The notes under the pieces: generated by a model | Database searches by the model: none | The model's input: the letters and a program-made list of their open reading frames with translations, nothing else | What the model was told of the DNA's origin: nothing | Part shown: positions 8,714 to 18,343 of the stretch, piece by piece | How positions within the stretch are numbered: position 1 is the first letter of the stretch | How the letters are laid out: the number at the start of each line of letters is the position of its first letter | Assembly: GCA_037176905.1 (NCBI GenBank) | Contig: JBBBWG010004703.1 | Location: 1-29,365 of the forward strand | Length of the DNA stretch: 29,365 nucleotides | DNA from: Azolla pinnata | Lineage: Eukaryota > Streptophyta > Polypodiopsida > Salviniales > Salviniaceae | Direction: 5' to 3' | Program-made: the position numbers and the translations under genes

Positions 8714-10195
8714 AACTAAAAGGTATTGGGTCGTTTACAATGACTATTTTCTGCGATAGCGATGTGGCAAATTTTTTTAAAAATTGCGTCAAATTTGCCG
8801 CAACCTTTACCGTTGTTAGATTCAGCATAGCATTGTCGTGACCATAGCCGCAAAGTTAGATGCGAGATTGACGCAAGTCTTTTCTGATAGTTTGCCACAA
8901 TCTTCACCGCGATACTGACATGAGTTTTGACGCTTGTATTGCCGCAACAATAGATGTCAGATTTGCCGTGACAAATTAGATGCCCATTTACTGCAGGATT
9001 AGACGCCCATTAGACGCAAGTTTAGAAACTTATTTTCACGCAAGTGTAGATGGAAATTTTGATGCAACTTCGATACTTTGTGTTTACCACCAATTTGATG
9101 CACTTGTAGACGCTCCCTCAGCCGCCAGATTTGACATGCTTATAAATGCTAACTACTTTTTCTGTTTTGACTCCTTGTTTACCACAATTATAGATGCAAC
9201 ATTGACACATGATTTTTCTGCCATCTGAAGCATGTATAAATGCGTGTATGGTATAGATGCAAGATTTGACGTAGCTTTTGATGCTATTTTGACGCACTTG
9301 TAGATCTGGCCTTTACCATGATGTTGCTGCAAAATTATTTCCTAAATTTTTCCTGCAACTCTAGTGTTTACTGCAACCATATTGAATTGCCTCATTTGAC
9401 CTCATTTGATACAATCTAGTGGTATAGCTGATCGGTCGAACATACAATTATATTATACTTATAGTAAATCTGAGTTTACTATGATTTGAAATGGAGCATA
9501 TCCATGTATCTATCCATATATAGATCAAATACATCTACATATTCATATAAATCTCCATCTACATGTTAATATGCATGAATATATAAATATTTATGAGTAT
9601 ATGTATGTTTCTGTGCATATGCATCAGACCTGTACATATATCGGTGAATATGCATTTATTCATGGATATACAGGTGAATGAATCTGCATGTATGTATGTA
9701 TATACAGGGGAATATAGTTGTATTTGACTATTTACGAGTGAATATACATCAAACATGTATATATATAGATGAATATGCATATATCTATGAATTACACTTA
9801 AATATCTATGATAGGATGCATATTGCGATGAACTTGCATGGAATCTTGCAGATACAAGTGAATATAGGCGAATAGTTACAAACTTGTAACTATGTCACAG
9901 TAAACAAAGCATTTATTTATGTTGCAGCAAACACGTGCCAAGATGTGTAGTACATTTACCATTTTGTTGTAAATTTGTCGTGTAGTTTACTGCTAGCTTT
10001 ACTATGTGATTGACATGAACTAGACGCATCTGTTGACACCCATTTTTTTGCAAGATTGATGTGTAGTAGACGCAATTTTTATGGCTAGTTTGCTACAATT
10101 TAGATACAACTTTGCTGCAACTTGGTCGTGTCATAGACAGTGCATATTGCACATATTTATACAAATGTTGCAAATTTCATTATATATATACAAAC
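8714..10195 (+). mobile_element. CACTA 5' part: terminus, subterminal array, module
   Basis: The start AACTAAAAGGTATTGGGTCG matches the family terminus CACTACAAGGTATTGGGTCG with two changes. It is followed by a long 5' subterminal region (8740-9360) with TTTGCCGC, TTTGACGC and TAGACGC/TAGATGC motifs. A degenerate tRNA-like segment lies at 9385-9440, satellite at 9490-9870, and ATGTTGCAGCAAACACG at 9919. A mixture of TTTGC and GACGC motifs follows to about 10130. The next segment (10235 onward) is a minus-strand transposase fragment, as in the 19960-23612 copy. No 3' terminus was found, so the copy is truncated. Confidence 0.65.
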
Positions 10196-10234
10196 GTAGA
10201 GTCAACATGAATATGTGTCATACGAATATTATCA

Positions 10235-10993
10235 TCATGAGTTCTGGTCTACATAAGCATCAATTACAAGGAACGATTCAATATCGATGAAAAGGTTAGG
10301 ATCTTCATCGATATGAATCATGTCCCCAGACCCTAACTCAATACATAAATTTATGGACACATGGTGTTGAATCAGCTTGATCACTGTCAGCATCATTAAA
10401 ATCCTAGGTTCAACATTGTCGACGTTCTTCGAGCAATCACATAGCATCTAACGCATTTGTTGTTGTATTTGTTATCGATGGTAGTAGTAATGTGTTGTCT
10501 TGTTGATCAGAGATATCTGTATCAGTCGGCACATCTACATTGGCAACATGATCTACTAGGCCAACTTCTGGCACTAAGGAGTGGAAACCTGGCTTTGTAC
10601 ATAGCGCCATCTATATGACATACCACCACTTTTCATCAGTAGGAAATGGCCCGCATTATTGATGTATGTGCTCGGACTGATCCAATCTCTCCAGCTCCCC
10701 ATGCACCCATTTTGTTGTGCTGGTCTTTGGAAACTTGGTGATGTGGCTTGGAAGTGGCGCACATGGACCATGTTCACGACAGATGTGGGCACAATCACAC
10801 TCGATGGATAGACGGGAATCATGGTACCTTTCCACCCAAGATTGCATAACTTGCATGTTAGGATGTGGCTTGAACGAAGCTCATGTACTAAATTGACAGA
10901 CTGGCCCATCCCTTGAGGAGTGATGGTGGGTCTATCTTGGATACTCACATCCATTACCGATAACGAATGTTTGATGGAGAAGGGGCAGGGCAT
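10235..10993 (-). pseudogene. CACTA TNP2-type transposase, C-terminal relic
   Basis: Minus-strand segments align with the C-terminal part of the larger pseudogene at 21740-23612. PFSIKHSLSVMD and TPQGMGQSVNL correspond to PFSIRHSLSAMD and LQGMGRNVNL. After a frameshift MQVMQSWVERYH and APLPSHITKFPK correspond to TQVMRAWVGRYH and APLPSHITEFPQ, then LDQSEH in both. Directly after LDQSEH (10670-10660) the sequence jumps to AATGCGGGCCATTT and the block encoding KWWYV-like residues (10618-10636), so the whole DUF4216-like domain present in the other copy is missing here. The tail to 10235 is acidic and of uncertain frame. Identification rests on alignment to the other copy, whose TNP2 motifs are clear. 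Confidence 0.7.
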
Positions 10994-10999
10994 ATATTT

Positions 11000-11100
11000 C
11001 TTTGTGAATTGGAGTTAATTTGTGTTACATTAAGTTCATTTCTAGTTGGTTTCAGTCTACAATGCCCTGATAGGTTTTGGTAGTCTAGTGTTAATCCTAG
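11000..11100. other. Junction of CACTA and gypsy relics
   Basis: This is a short AT-rich stretch between the transposase relic and the gypsy gag relic. No element terminus is recognisable. Confidence 0.3.
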
Positions 11101-11990
11101 AGTTTTATGGCCAAGACGTTTACTCCATTATGATCAGATTCTTCTGATTCTCCTATAGACGATCCATAAGTAGAAAATCTTCCTCTCGACGAGTACTTAA
11201 ATGAAGGGCTTATAGCTTTCCAAGAGGTAGTAAATCAGAGGCTAGAGACCTTTAAACAACGTTTTCTTGAAAGATTGACATTGATCAATCCACTAGTTGG
11301 TGTCGGAAGTGCAGTGGGTACCTCTACCACTATTCCTCCTACTACTAGTAAGCCTAGCTATTCCATCAAAGACATAAAACCCCCGAAATATGTAGGTGGA
11401 TTTCTAGTCAAGAATGTGGATGCAGTTTGACCAATGGTTTGTCAAATGGAAGTAAACCTTCCAAATGTGTGAGAACATACGATCAAAAAAATATAGAACA
11501 TACATAATTTAACCTACAAGATTTCGCTCATAGATGGTGGAAGAAAGTCGTTCAAGATAATCAAATACCTAAGATATGAAAGGATTTCAAGGTCATGTTT
11601 ATCAATCATTTCGTTACTCCCGATGAGCGTAGCAGGTCTCTTGATGACTAGTTCTTCCTTGCTCAACGAAATTTGTGAGCACATGAATGTGTAGAAAAGT
11701 ATAGAGAGATAGTCCATAGTATACCTGATGAAATGCTTGATTATTTGCAAGACTTAGGACATAAGTTTTCCCGAGGTTTTAAAGATTTTCTGTGATCGTT
11801 AGTGCATTGAGAGAAATGTACAACTCTTAGTCAAGCGATTGAGGTAGTTTTGGTATATAAGGACCGCAGAAAATTTGCAAGTGAAGACCCAGATGAAGGC
11901 AAGACCGACCTTAGTTTCCAACAATAGAGCTTTTTGTCAGGTAAGAAAAGGCCAAGAAGTCTACGGAAGTTTCCTTCACAAATCTGCAAG
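11101..11990 (+). pseudogene. Ty3/gypsy gag relic (family A)
   Basis: Translation across several stops gives PKYVGG (near 11390), then WWKKVVQDNQIP, DFKVMFINHFVTPDERSRSL, FFLAQRN, ECVEKYREIVHSIPDEML, FSRGFKDFL, and TLSQAIEVVLVYKDRRKFA. This is the capsid pattern of plant Ty3/gypsy gag (WW..V, then a F...F basic block, then Q....V..Y...F). About a dozen stops or frameshifts show it is dead. It precedes the zinc-knuckle and protease relics of the same element. Confidence 0.75.
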
Positions 11991-12048
11991 GTTTTAGCTA
12001 GAGGAAACTGTCAGAGCCCTCTAACCTTCCTAATAAGAAACTAAAATC

Positions 12049-12165
12049 TTGTTAGAATCCCGAACAACAAAACAAGGTAAGACAAGAAGGATAATTCTTT
12101 GGTTTTCAAGGGCTAACCATTGTCTAAAGATTAAGGATTGTCTAAAGAGGAAAAGGAAGGTGTTA
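12049..12165 (+). pseudogene. Decayed gypsy zinc-knuckle region (family A)
   Basis: An open stretch reads LWFSRANHCLKIKDCLKRKR. Its spacing suggests a former CCHC knuckle, but two of the four metal ligands are missing. Confidence 0.4.
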
Positions 12166-12283
12166 GCTAATACCATTGTCACGCCTATAGGAGATGAGAA
12201 GTCCCAAACCAGTTTAGAATTTGACTTTAAGGCAATAAATGTGAGGCCAAGAGAGGATATCATTTCTAAAAATAGAACTAATA

Positions 12284-12562
12284 TTGGTTGGGTCAGTAAA
12301 ATATTATAGATCAACAAAAGTATTATTTGATACTGGATGCACTCACAACCTACTCAATGAACAGCTAGTTAAGATAATGGGGTTGCCAACGGAGCCATCA
12401 CTAGATGTACACACTATAGAGATGCCTAATGGCAATGTATCAGTTAGTTTTGACCGAAGGGTAATAGGAGTAGACCTACTTATCCAGAATTATTTTGAAC
12501 AACTCGATTTTGATATCACGACGATATTATTATGGTTTGATATCAATCTTGGGAAAAAGTAA
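12284..12562 (+). pseudogene. Ty3/gypsy aspartic protease relic (family A)
   Basis: The frame contains VLFDTGCTHNLLNEQLVKIM, with the retropepsin DTG triad at 12329-12337, followed by GLPTEPSLDVHTIEMPNG and IGVDLLIQNYFEQLDFD. The order fits a pepsin-like protease between gag and reverse transcriptase. This 93-residue frame starts mid-domain and is bounded by stops, so it is a fragment of a former polyprotein. Confidence 0.8.
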
Positions 12563-12841
12563 CATGCACATAAGAATCCGGTTATTCGCGACTTCACGGC
12601 ACACATGTATTAGTTAGATCATGGTTGGGAACGTGTGTTAATTCAAGAAGTAACCGATGTGCTACAAACTACACTCGTCAATGCAACTAAGCTCTTGCCG
12701 GTAAAATTTGAGTTTTTATATATTTGTTTCAATTGGTAGGGTGTGGAAGTGAATACACAGACATCAAATGTAGATGTTGATTTTTAGCACAACCTAAGGA
12801 AAACATTTAGGCAAGACTATAGTGATCTGTTTAGTTCTAAG
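12563..12841 (+). pseudogene. Decayed protease-RT linker (family A)
   Basis: The reading frame is broken by stops. The context between protease and reverse transcriptase implies polyprotein linker. This block is missing from the minus-strand copy at 8485-8665. Confidence 0.5.
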
Positions 12842-13075
12842 TTGCCTAAATGTTCGCTGCCTTGCAGAAGAGTGGAGCATACAATAGAACTCATGCCTAG
12901 AGCTAGTGCAGTGAACCAAAGGCCGTGCAGGATGAATATGCTGGAAGAGAAGGAGGTAGCAACAAATATTTATGATTACCTCAACAAAGGACTCATTATG
13001 CCTAATTATTCTCTTTTTTCTTCCCATGTAATTCCTATTAAAAAAAAAGAAGGTACTTATCATACATATACTTAA
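12842..13075 (+). pseudogene. Ty3/gypsy reverse transcriptase, N-terminal relic (family A)
   Basis: The frame reads VEHTIELMPRASAVNQRPC, RMNMLEEKEVATNIYDYLNK, GLIMPNYSLFSSHVIPIKKK and EGTYHTY. It matches the canonical start of gypsy RT (ELMP..., P..R.S..E..E, YL.KGLI.PS.SPF.SPV..VKKK.G.YR). The stop falls just after EGTYHTY, and the remainder of RT is absent: the sequence changes at about 13080 to a putative LTR of another element. It is the same family as the minus-strand relic interrupted at 5737/8485. Confidence 0.85.
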
Positions 13076-13084
13076 GTCAAGATG

Positions 13085-13690
13085 GGTGTTACGTAGTAAA
13101 TTAGTCTAGCCTATTTTTTAAACATATAATCATAATGTACATACCAATATATAAAAATTCATACCTCTTTTTGATGTTCTAGAAAGTTTTGCTTTCATGC
13201 AGGCCTCCTAGAAATATACAAATATACAAATGACCAACCTCAAAGTGGCAACCCCTTTCTTAATCCTATCATAAATCTATAAACAGAATGCATCAGCTAG
13301 ACTTGGCCTCCAACTACATACATCATTTGAAGTTGAACCATTGAGGTAGCCTATCATGACGTAAAATAATAAAGGCTACTTTTCATAATATCGTGATTAT
13401 TATATCAGAAAAAATTCTAGAACTTTCTAGAATATACTAGAATGTTTTAGAACGTGCTAGAATATTCTAGTTCTAGAACATTTTAGAAATCTGTAAATTA
13501 TTCTATTGAAACCAATAAATTATATCAAATCAGTTTGAATCAACATCAATCGTCAGTTGCAAGCCTACCTTGTATCAAACTCTTTCTTGCACTCATTCTA
13601 TTCTAATAAACTCGATCTTCTCTTATTAATCCACTCTCCTCTCTTCTTCTATTCTCTTATATCTTTTTTCTATGGTTCAAACTCTTGCTT
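13085..13690 (+). repeat. Putative gypsy 5' LTR (family B)
   Basis: The sequence starts TGTTACGTAGT, a TG-led start common in gypsy LTRs, exactly where family A coding ends. It contains the heat-shock-element-like array and AT-rich promoter-like sequence, and gag of family B begins about 200 bp further on. The right edge and primer-binding site were not identified and no second LTR is present, so the LTR call is inference. Confidence 0.4.
13415..13488. promoter_or_regulatory. Heat-shock-element-like array (TTCTAGAAnn)n
   Basis: A 10-bp unit TTCTAGAAnn recurs from 13415: TTCTAGAACT, TTCTAGAATA, TACTAGAATG, TTTTAGAACG, TGCTAGAATA, TTCTAG, TTCTAGAACA, TTTTAGAAAT. Read as alternating TTC and GAA blocks spaced by two bases, it meets the heat-shock-factor consensus over several units and is perfect in the first four blocks. 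It lies in the putative LTR upstream of a gypsy gag. Whether it drives transcription is not shown. Confidence 0.65.
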
Positions 13691-13879
13691 TGTTCTGATA
13701 GTTTGATTGGAACTACTTCTCCTTTACCCTCTTCTACAAACACTAGTAAGTACTCATGGCTGTTAGCAACCCCCAAGAATACCTCGTCCTTATTACATAA
13801 ATGGAGAATCCCAAAAGCAAGTTTGTATCACCGGAGCAAGTTTGTTGTGACTACTCGAAGATCTACAAAAGGTTTTTGT

Positions 13880-14560
13880 AGAGAAACAACAAATATACGA
13901 CAATTTTACACGAATGGCTCAACAATTAGAATCGGAAATAGTAGCTTTACAACAACTTAAAGTTAATGGCCAAGGAATTCTTAAGGAGCCAAAATTAACG
14001 TCCCAACTAAATTCGATAGTAGCTTTAGAGTCGGAAATAATCACTATATAACAACTAATAGTTGATGGCCAAGGAGTTCTTAAAGAGCTCAAACTTAACC
14101 TCCCAGCTAAATTTGATGGTTCGAGAACACATTTTTGGGGTTTTATAAATTCAGTCCAGTTGGTAATTCAGATGTATCCCAAGCATTATCCGACGAATTC
14201 ATCTTGAGTAAGGTTAGTCGGCACATTATTGATTAGCATGACATTGTCATGGTTTGCTCCATTACTAGAAGCCAATTCTCCCATACTCAACAACTTTGAA
14301 GACTTCATCAAAGAGTTTAAGGCTTGGTTTGGAGACACGGATAGTGTAAGAAGGGCGGGGCAATCAACAAGATTCGCACATTACGGCAAGGTGATCAAAT
14401 AGCATCACCTTATGCAGCCAATTTTTGTCTCATTGCAAGTGATATTCGTTGGGAAAAACAAGCCCTAATGGAGCAGTTTCATTTGAGCCTTTGTGGGGAT
14501 GTAAAAGATTTACCGTTTACATTCCCTAAGGATCCAAAAGAAAACTGAACGACAACAACA
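13880..14560 (+). pseudogene. Ty3/gypsy gag relic (family B)
   Basis: A predicted coiled-coil-like leader with LESEIVALQQLKVNGQG is followed by LPAKFDGSRTHFWGFINSVQ, then WFAPLLEANSPILNNFEDFI and KEFKAWFGDTDS, then after a frameshift RTLRQGDQIASPYAANFCLI, WEKQALMEQFHLSLCGDVKD and LPFTFPKDPKEN. This is the gag of the lineage that carries F.G.R..V..F in the capsid and FGD.D in the middle. The ordering matches the family, with a missing or shifted base near 14345 and several stops. It differs from family A gag, so two gypsy lineages are present. Confidence 0.8.
13931..14118 (+). repeat. 99-bp in-frame tandem duplication in gag
   Basis: 13932-14030 and 14031-14118 repeat with a 99-bp offset (33 codons). 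LESEI, then NGQG(I)LKEPKL in the first copy, correspond to LESEI, then DGQG(V)LKELKL in the second. Copies have diverged by about a fifth of positions. Confidence 0.75.
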
Positions 14561-14762
14561 ACAAACAAGATCAAGATCAACAAAGAACTTTTGCATCAGT
14601 AATGAGATAATCTCCAAGAAAATAATATAACCGTGTCCCGAATCCACGGTAGACATGCAGTGCAACACCAATGGATAACTTTACATCGATGGAAATTGAT
14701 ATGACCCGGAGACGAGGACTATATCGGATGTAAAGAAACAATACCGCTGAGCAAATTGACTA

Positions 14763-14804
14763 TGCTTATATTGTGGAAGTCTGGGACATATTGCCATTCA
14801 TTGC
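14763..14804 (+). pseudogene. Gag zinc knuckle (CCHC), family B
   Basis: CLYCGSLGHIAIHC fits CX2CX4HX4C exactly and is followed by PHKPR. It is the nucleic-acid-binding knuckle of gypsy gag. All four metal ligands are intact, although the frame is closed by stops on both sides. Confidence 0.85.
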
Positions 14805-14993
14805 CCGCACAAACCGAGATGTTATGTGCATCATATTAACTATGATAATAGAAATGAGTCTAGGATTGCCAACTAGTGATGCTAGTAATCCAACTCTATC
14901 TAATAAGTTTGAAGTCCTAAGCCAATTAAAAGAGAAGTCAAACGAATACGTCTAACAAAAATCGAAGCCGTTTGATTAGATAGTCCTAGATCT

Positions 14994-15221
14994 GTGCATC
15001 CTAATGTGGGTTCCATCTCTTCCAAGAATATTAATAAAGTTTTTTTAGCCCAAGTACAAGTTGACATACCAAGTCGTCAACTTCATGTCCCAACACTCTT
15101 AGATACTAGAGCCGATTCTTGTTTCAGGGATAGAGAATTTTCCCAAAAGCATCAAATACTCTTAGTGATTGATAGACGTCCTTGCCAAACTTCCTTGCCA
15201 AGGTTTTGTAGTAGTGATTGA
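14994..15221 (+). pseudogene. Ty3/gypsy protease relic (family B)
   Basis: FLAQVQVDIPSRQLHVPTLL is followed by DTRADSCF. This corresponds to a retropepsin start, with the catalytic DTGA altered to DTRA (15102-15113), so it would be inactive even if expressed. The frame is lost soon after. Confidence 0.75.
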
Positions 15222-15599
15222 TAGACGTCCCATAGCTTCTAGAAAGATATTCGAAGAGTCTGAGCTGATAGGTGATAGGATGTGTAGTTTCTTTTAACAT
15301 AATCAATAGCCCTAAGAATCCAATAGTCCTTGGATTGAGATGGTTTGAGCAATAAAACCCAAGAATTGATTGGAGGTGATGAAAAATTTGGCGTCCTTCA
15401 AAAGGGAACATAGTAGTTAAGGCTCAAACCTAAGATCCTCCCCTTGAAAAATGTAATGCTATCAATTCACCCTCTATCAAGTTGCATGTTGTTCCTCTTC
15501 ACCAGATTTTAACTATCGCTTACAACAATTATTCAAAGTAGGAGCAAATCAAGATCTTTTGTTCTTTGTCATATGATCAGTTGCACCTTCTGGTGACAC
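15222..15599 (+). pseudogene. Decayed gypsy protease-RT region (family B)
   Basis: There is no continuous frame. The position between protease and reverse transcriptase, and short matches such as HVVPLHQI-like codons near 15490, suggest polyprotein sequence. TAGTAGTGATTGATAGACGTCC at 15208-15229 partly repeats 15163-15181, a small local duplication. Confidence 0.4.
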
Positions 15600-16180
15600 T
15601 CAAGGGAAGTTAGAGATCTACATTCCAAAAAAGTACCAAGAATATGCTAATGTCTTCGACAAAGTCAAAGCTAGTGTACTTCCAAAGCATCGGCCATTCA
15701 ATTATCCCATTGATCTACAACTAGGAAAACAGCCACCATAGGGCCCGATCTACAATCTATCACCAACGAAACTTCTGGCTCTTCAAGCATACATTGACGA
15801 GGATCTTGTAACTGGGTTTATTTAAAAATTAAAGACTCCAACTAGTGCTCCTATCTTCTTGCTGAAGAAAAAGGAGGCTTTCGTTTGGTTGTGGATTATC
15901 GAGGAATAAATAAAGTTACTTTAGGAAATTGATAGGCTCTACCTTCTATTTTTCCACTCTTTTAGAGCACATTGGTGGGGAAATCATTTTATTGAAATTG
16001 ATCTAAGGGGTGCATATAATCTTGTCCTTATTTGAATGGGAGATGAGTGAAAGACTACATTTCGCACTCGGTATGACGATTTTAAGTATACAGTCATGCC
16101 TTTCGGGCTCACATTTTCCGAGATTTTCTTGATATCTTTCGCATCTTTTATGTAGGTCATCGATTGATCTACTCAAGAAT
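15600..16180 (+). pseudogene. Ty3/gypsy reverse transcriptase relic (family B)
   Basis: Translation gives IPKKYQEYANVFDKVKASVL, PKHRPFNYPIDLQLGKQPP, YNLSPTKLLALQAYIDEDL, FLLKKKE, IEIDLRGAYNLVLI (first catalytic Asp block), KTTFRTRYDDFKYTVMPFGL (16060-16111). This is the Ty3 RT order. The second catalytic motif (YxDD) is not found downstream, where the sequence falls apart near 16150. Five or more stops and shifts are present. Confidence 0.85.
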
Positions 16181-16740
16181 ATAGGAGAAACATGATATAT
16201 AGGTGTGGAAGGTACTCCAACGCTTAGAGACTATGGTCTTTATACTAAACTAGAGAAGTGCAATTTTGATTGCAAAAGAAATCGAATTCTCGGGTTATAC
16301 CATTTCTTTCAAAGATCTTCATGGATCTAGTGAAAGTTCAAACAATATTAGACTGCAAAACTCTAAGTTTAATCTGTGACGTCAAGTGTTTCATTGGATT
16401 TGCCAACTTCTACCTCAAATTCATATGGAATTATTTGAAGGTTGCGGTTGTATTGCCGCTCGCTCAACTCACTAAGAAAAATTCAGCATTTGTTTGGACT
16501 ATTGAAACATAGAATGTCTTTACTTAGTTGAAAGAGCCATTCACATAAGCTCCTGTCTTAACTCATGTTGCTCCAGAAAAGTCATTTACCACTAAGGTAG
16601 ATGCATCAAAGTTTGCGTTGGGGAGCACCTATCATAGCCAGGTTAAGATGGGCAGTTGCATCAAGTCGTGTTTCACTCAAGAAAATTTAATGTTTCGGAG
16701 ATAAACTATGGGGTCCATGGCAAAGTTACTATTTGTGGTC
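16181..16740 (+). pseudogene. Ty3/gypsy RT thumb and RNase H relic (family B)
   Basis: The region holds LEKCNFD-like sequence, IEFSGYTISF, CFIGFANFYLKFIWNYLKVA, VLPLAQLTKKNSAFVWTIET, APVLTHVAPEKSFTTKVDAS and KFALGS. This is the tether and RNase H start (F.GF.NFYR.FI..YS..A, then TDAS.FA.GAVL). The catalytic Asp of TDAS is kept as VDAS. The integrase is missing: the sequence stops matching near 16740. Confidence 0.85.
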
Positions 16741-16772
16741 GACTTTTTATGCAATGGTGAGGTTTCGAGGAA

Positions 16773-16840
16773 GGGTCGTCTCATCAAATCTATTGTGAAA
16801 CTGAGTGGGTCGTCTCATCAAATCTATTGTGAAACTGAGT
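16773..16840. repeat. Perfect 34-bp tandem duplication
   Basis: GGGTCGTCTCATCAAATCTA followed by TTGTGAAACTGAGT occurs at 16773-16806 and again at 16807-16840 without a difference, so it is recent. Confidence 0.92.
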
Positions 16841-16849
16841 GGTCCATCC

Positions 16850-17182
16850 CACTCCTCTCTTTCTGCAGGCCTTCTATTTTTGGCGTGTAACCCTCCTGCC
16901 TCTAAATCTGAAGAGAACCCTCTTGAAGCTTCTAAAGAAAGCAAACTCCTATTTCAGGAGTGGGACTAGAGATGGCCTCATACCAAAATAGCTCCTCTTT
17001 ACAAGTATATAAACACCGGTAGTGTTAGGAGAGGACTGCCTAGGAGATAGTACGCGTGAGAGATGACAATCAATATCAATATAATTATTCTCTCTTTTCA
17101 TCCATATCTATTTGTGTGTGTGTATCTCTGGAATTTCTACTCATCTGATGCGTTAATCGATTACGGATGACACGTTTTACAA
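16850..17182 (+). repeat. Putative Ty1/copia 5' LTR
   Basis: The stretch has an LTR-like layout: TATATAAA at 17006-17013, an AT/GT-rich R-U5-like region with GTGTGTGTGT, and an end CACGTTTTACA before ACACGTTATCACC, close to the ACACGTTATCAGC sequence often found at plant copia LTR/primer-binding junctions. Copia gag follows 1.15 kb later. The left edge was not determined; a TGTAACC at about 16887 is one option. Confidence 0.45.
17006..17013 (+). promoter_or_regulatory. TATA box candidate of copia LTR
   Basis: TATATAAA is followed by CACC and lies about 175 bp before the presumed LTR end, consistent with an LTR promoter. No direct evidence for use. Confidence 0.45.
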
Positions 17183-17194
17183 CACGTTATCACC

Positions 17195-18343
17195 ACAAAT
17201 TGCTCGGACTAAGGTATTTTATCGTGATTGATCAATTTCAATTTTTTTGAATAAATTGAATTAAGCATATTGTATCTATTATCTTCTTCTTCCTCCTCTT
17301 CTTCTTTTTATGGCGACCAAATTGAGCCAACTACTCTTATGTCGTTGTACCGTCATCTGAAATGCCGGATAACAGAATCTTTTCAATCCTAGTCATCTGT
17401 TATCACTTAAAGCGACACTATGACCTACTTCCCCTTGCCACTGGTACGCACGGCATGCCTCCCGCGCTACCACACACGGTAGGGATGAGGGTTGAAGTTG
17501 TCATGACATCTGGCTGATTATTATCGGCCTATGCGCTGAGCCAAGACCTACCGTCATGTAGCTTGAAGCTATAATTTATCAAAACTTGAACACGGCTCGA
17601 AGCCAATGACCGGCATTAGTGTTGAGCTTGCAACTACACTGTTACTTCACCTCCACCGTCGGCCTAGCTTGCCAATGGATCCTCCTTTCCCGGTTGTGGC
17701 TAGTGTATGCCCCACTAGGATTTCCGTCACCGCCTCGAATAAACGGAAGTGACGACTAGGGTTTTAATCCTAGACATGCAAATTGTAAGAGACCTATCAT
17801 GGGTCATGCCTTTATTGGGTTGAAACCTCCAATAGGCCAAGACCTAATCACCCTTATGTCGTTCAATAGATTGATCCATCGACTCAAAGTTTGGTCAACA
17901 TAAGAGATGATATGAAAGAATTGGCATATATGAAGAGTCCACCCATATTAAACTTTAGCATGGAAACTCTAAATGTGGCATTGAATTCTCGGTTTTCTAA
18001 GCAGTTACGATAATTGTTTTAATTATGAAATAACCATATAATTAATCTTAAAAACGTGGATTTTAAGGTATAAGCTCTCATAAATCAAAGAACCTTAGAA
18101 CTGATACATTATTGAGAGCATAATATTATATGATTTGTTTTCTTGGCAATTATGTGTTTCGGGATATTATTTAACAAGTTAATAATTAAGAAAATTACTT
18201 AATAGATAATATAAAATCCTGAAAAATGCTAAGAAAATTTTGAGAATATATTTAAAATCAAAGCATAGATAACTGAAACGAAATTATTTGCACACGCTCA
18301 ATATTTTACTTAAAGTAAAATTTTGCATTTCATAATGTAGGAA
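17195..18343 (+). other. Copia leader between LTR and gag
   Basis: No open frame of note. The left half (17330-17760) is GC-richer and contains scattered short coding-like sequence, and the right half (17990-18340) is very AT-rich. Long leaders before gag occur in this type of copia element. Confidence 0.35.
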
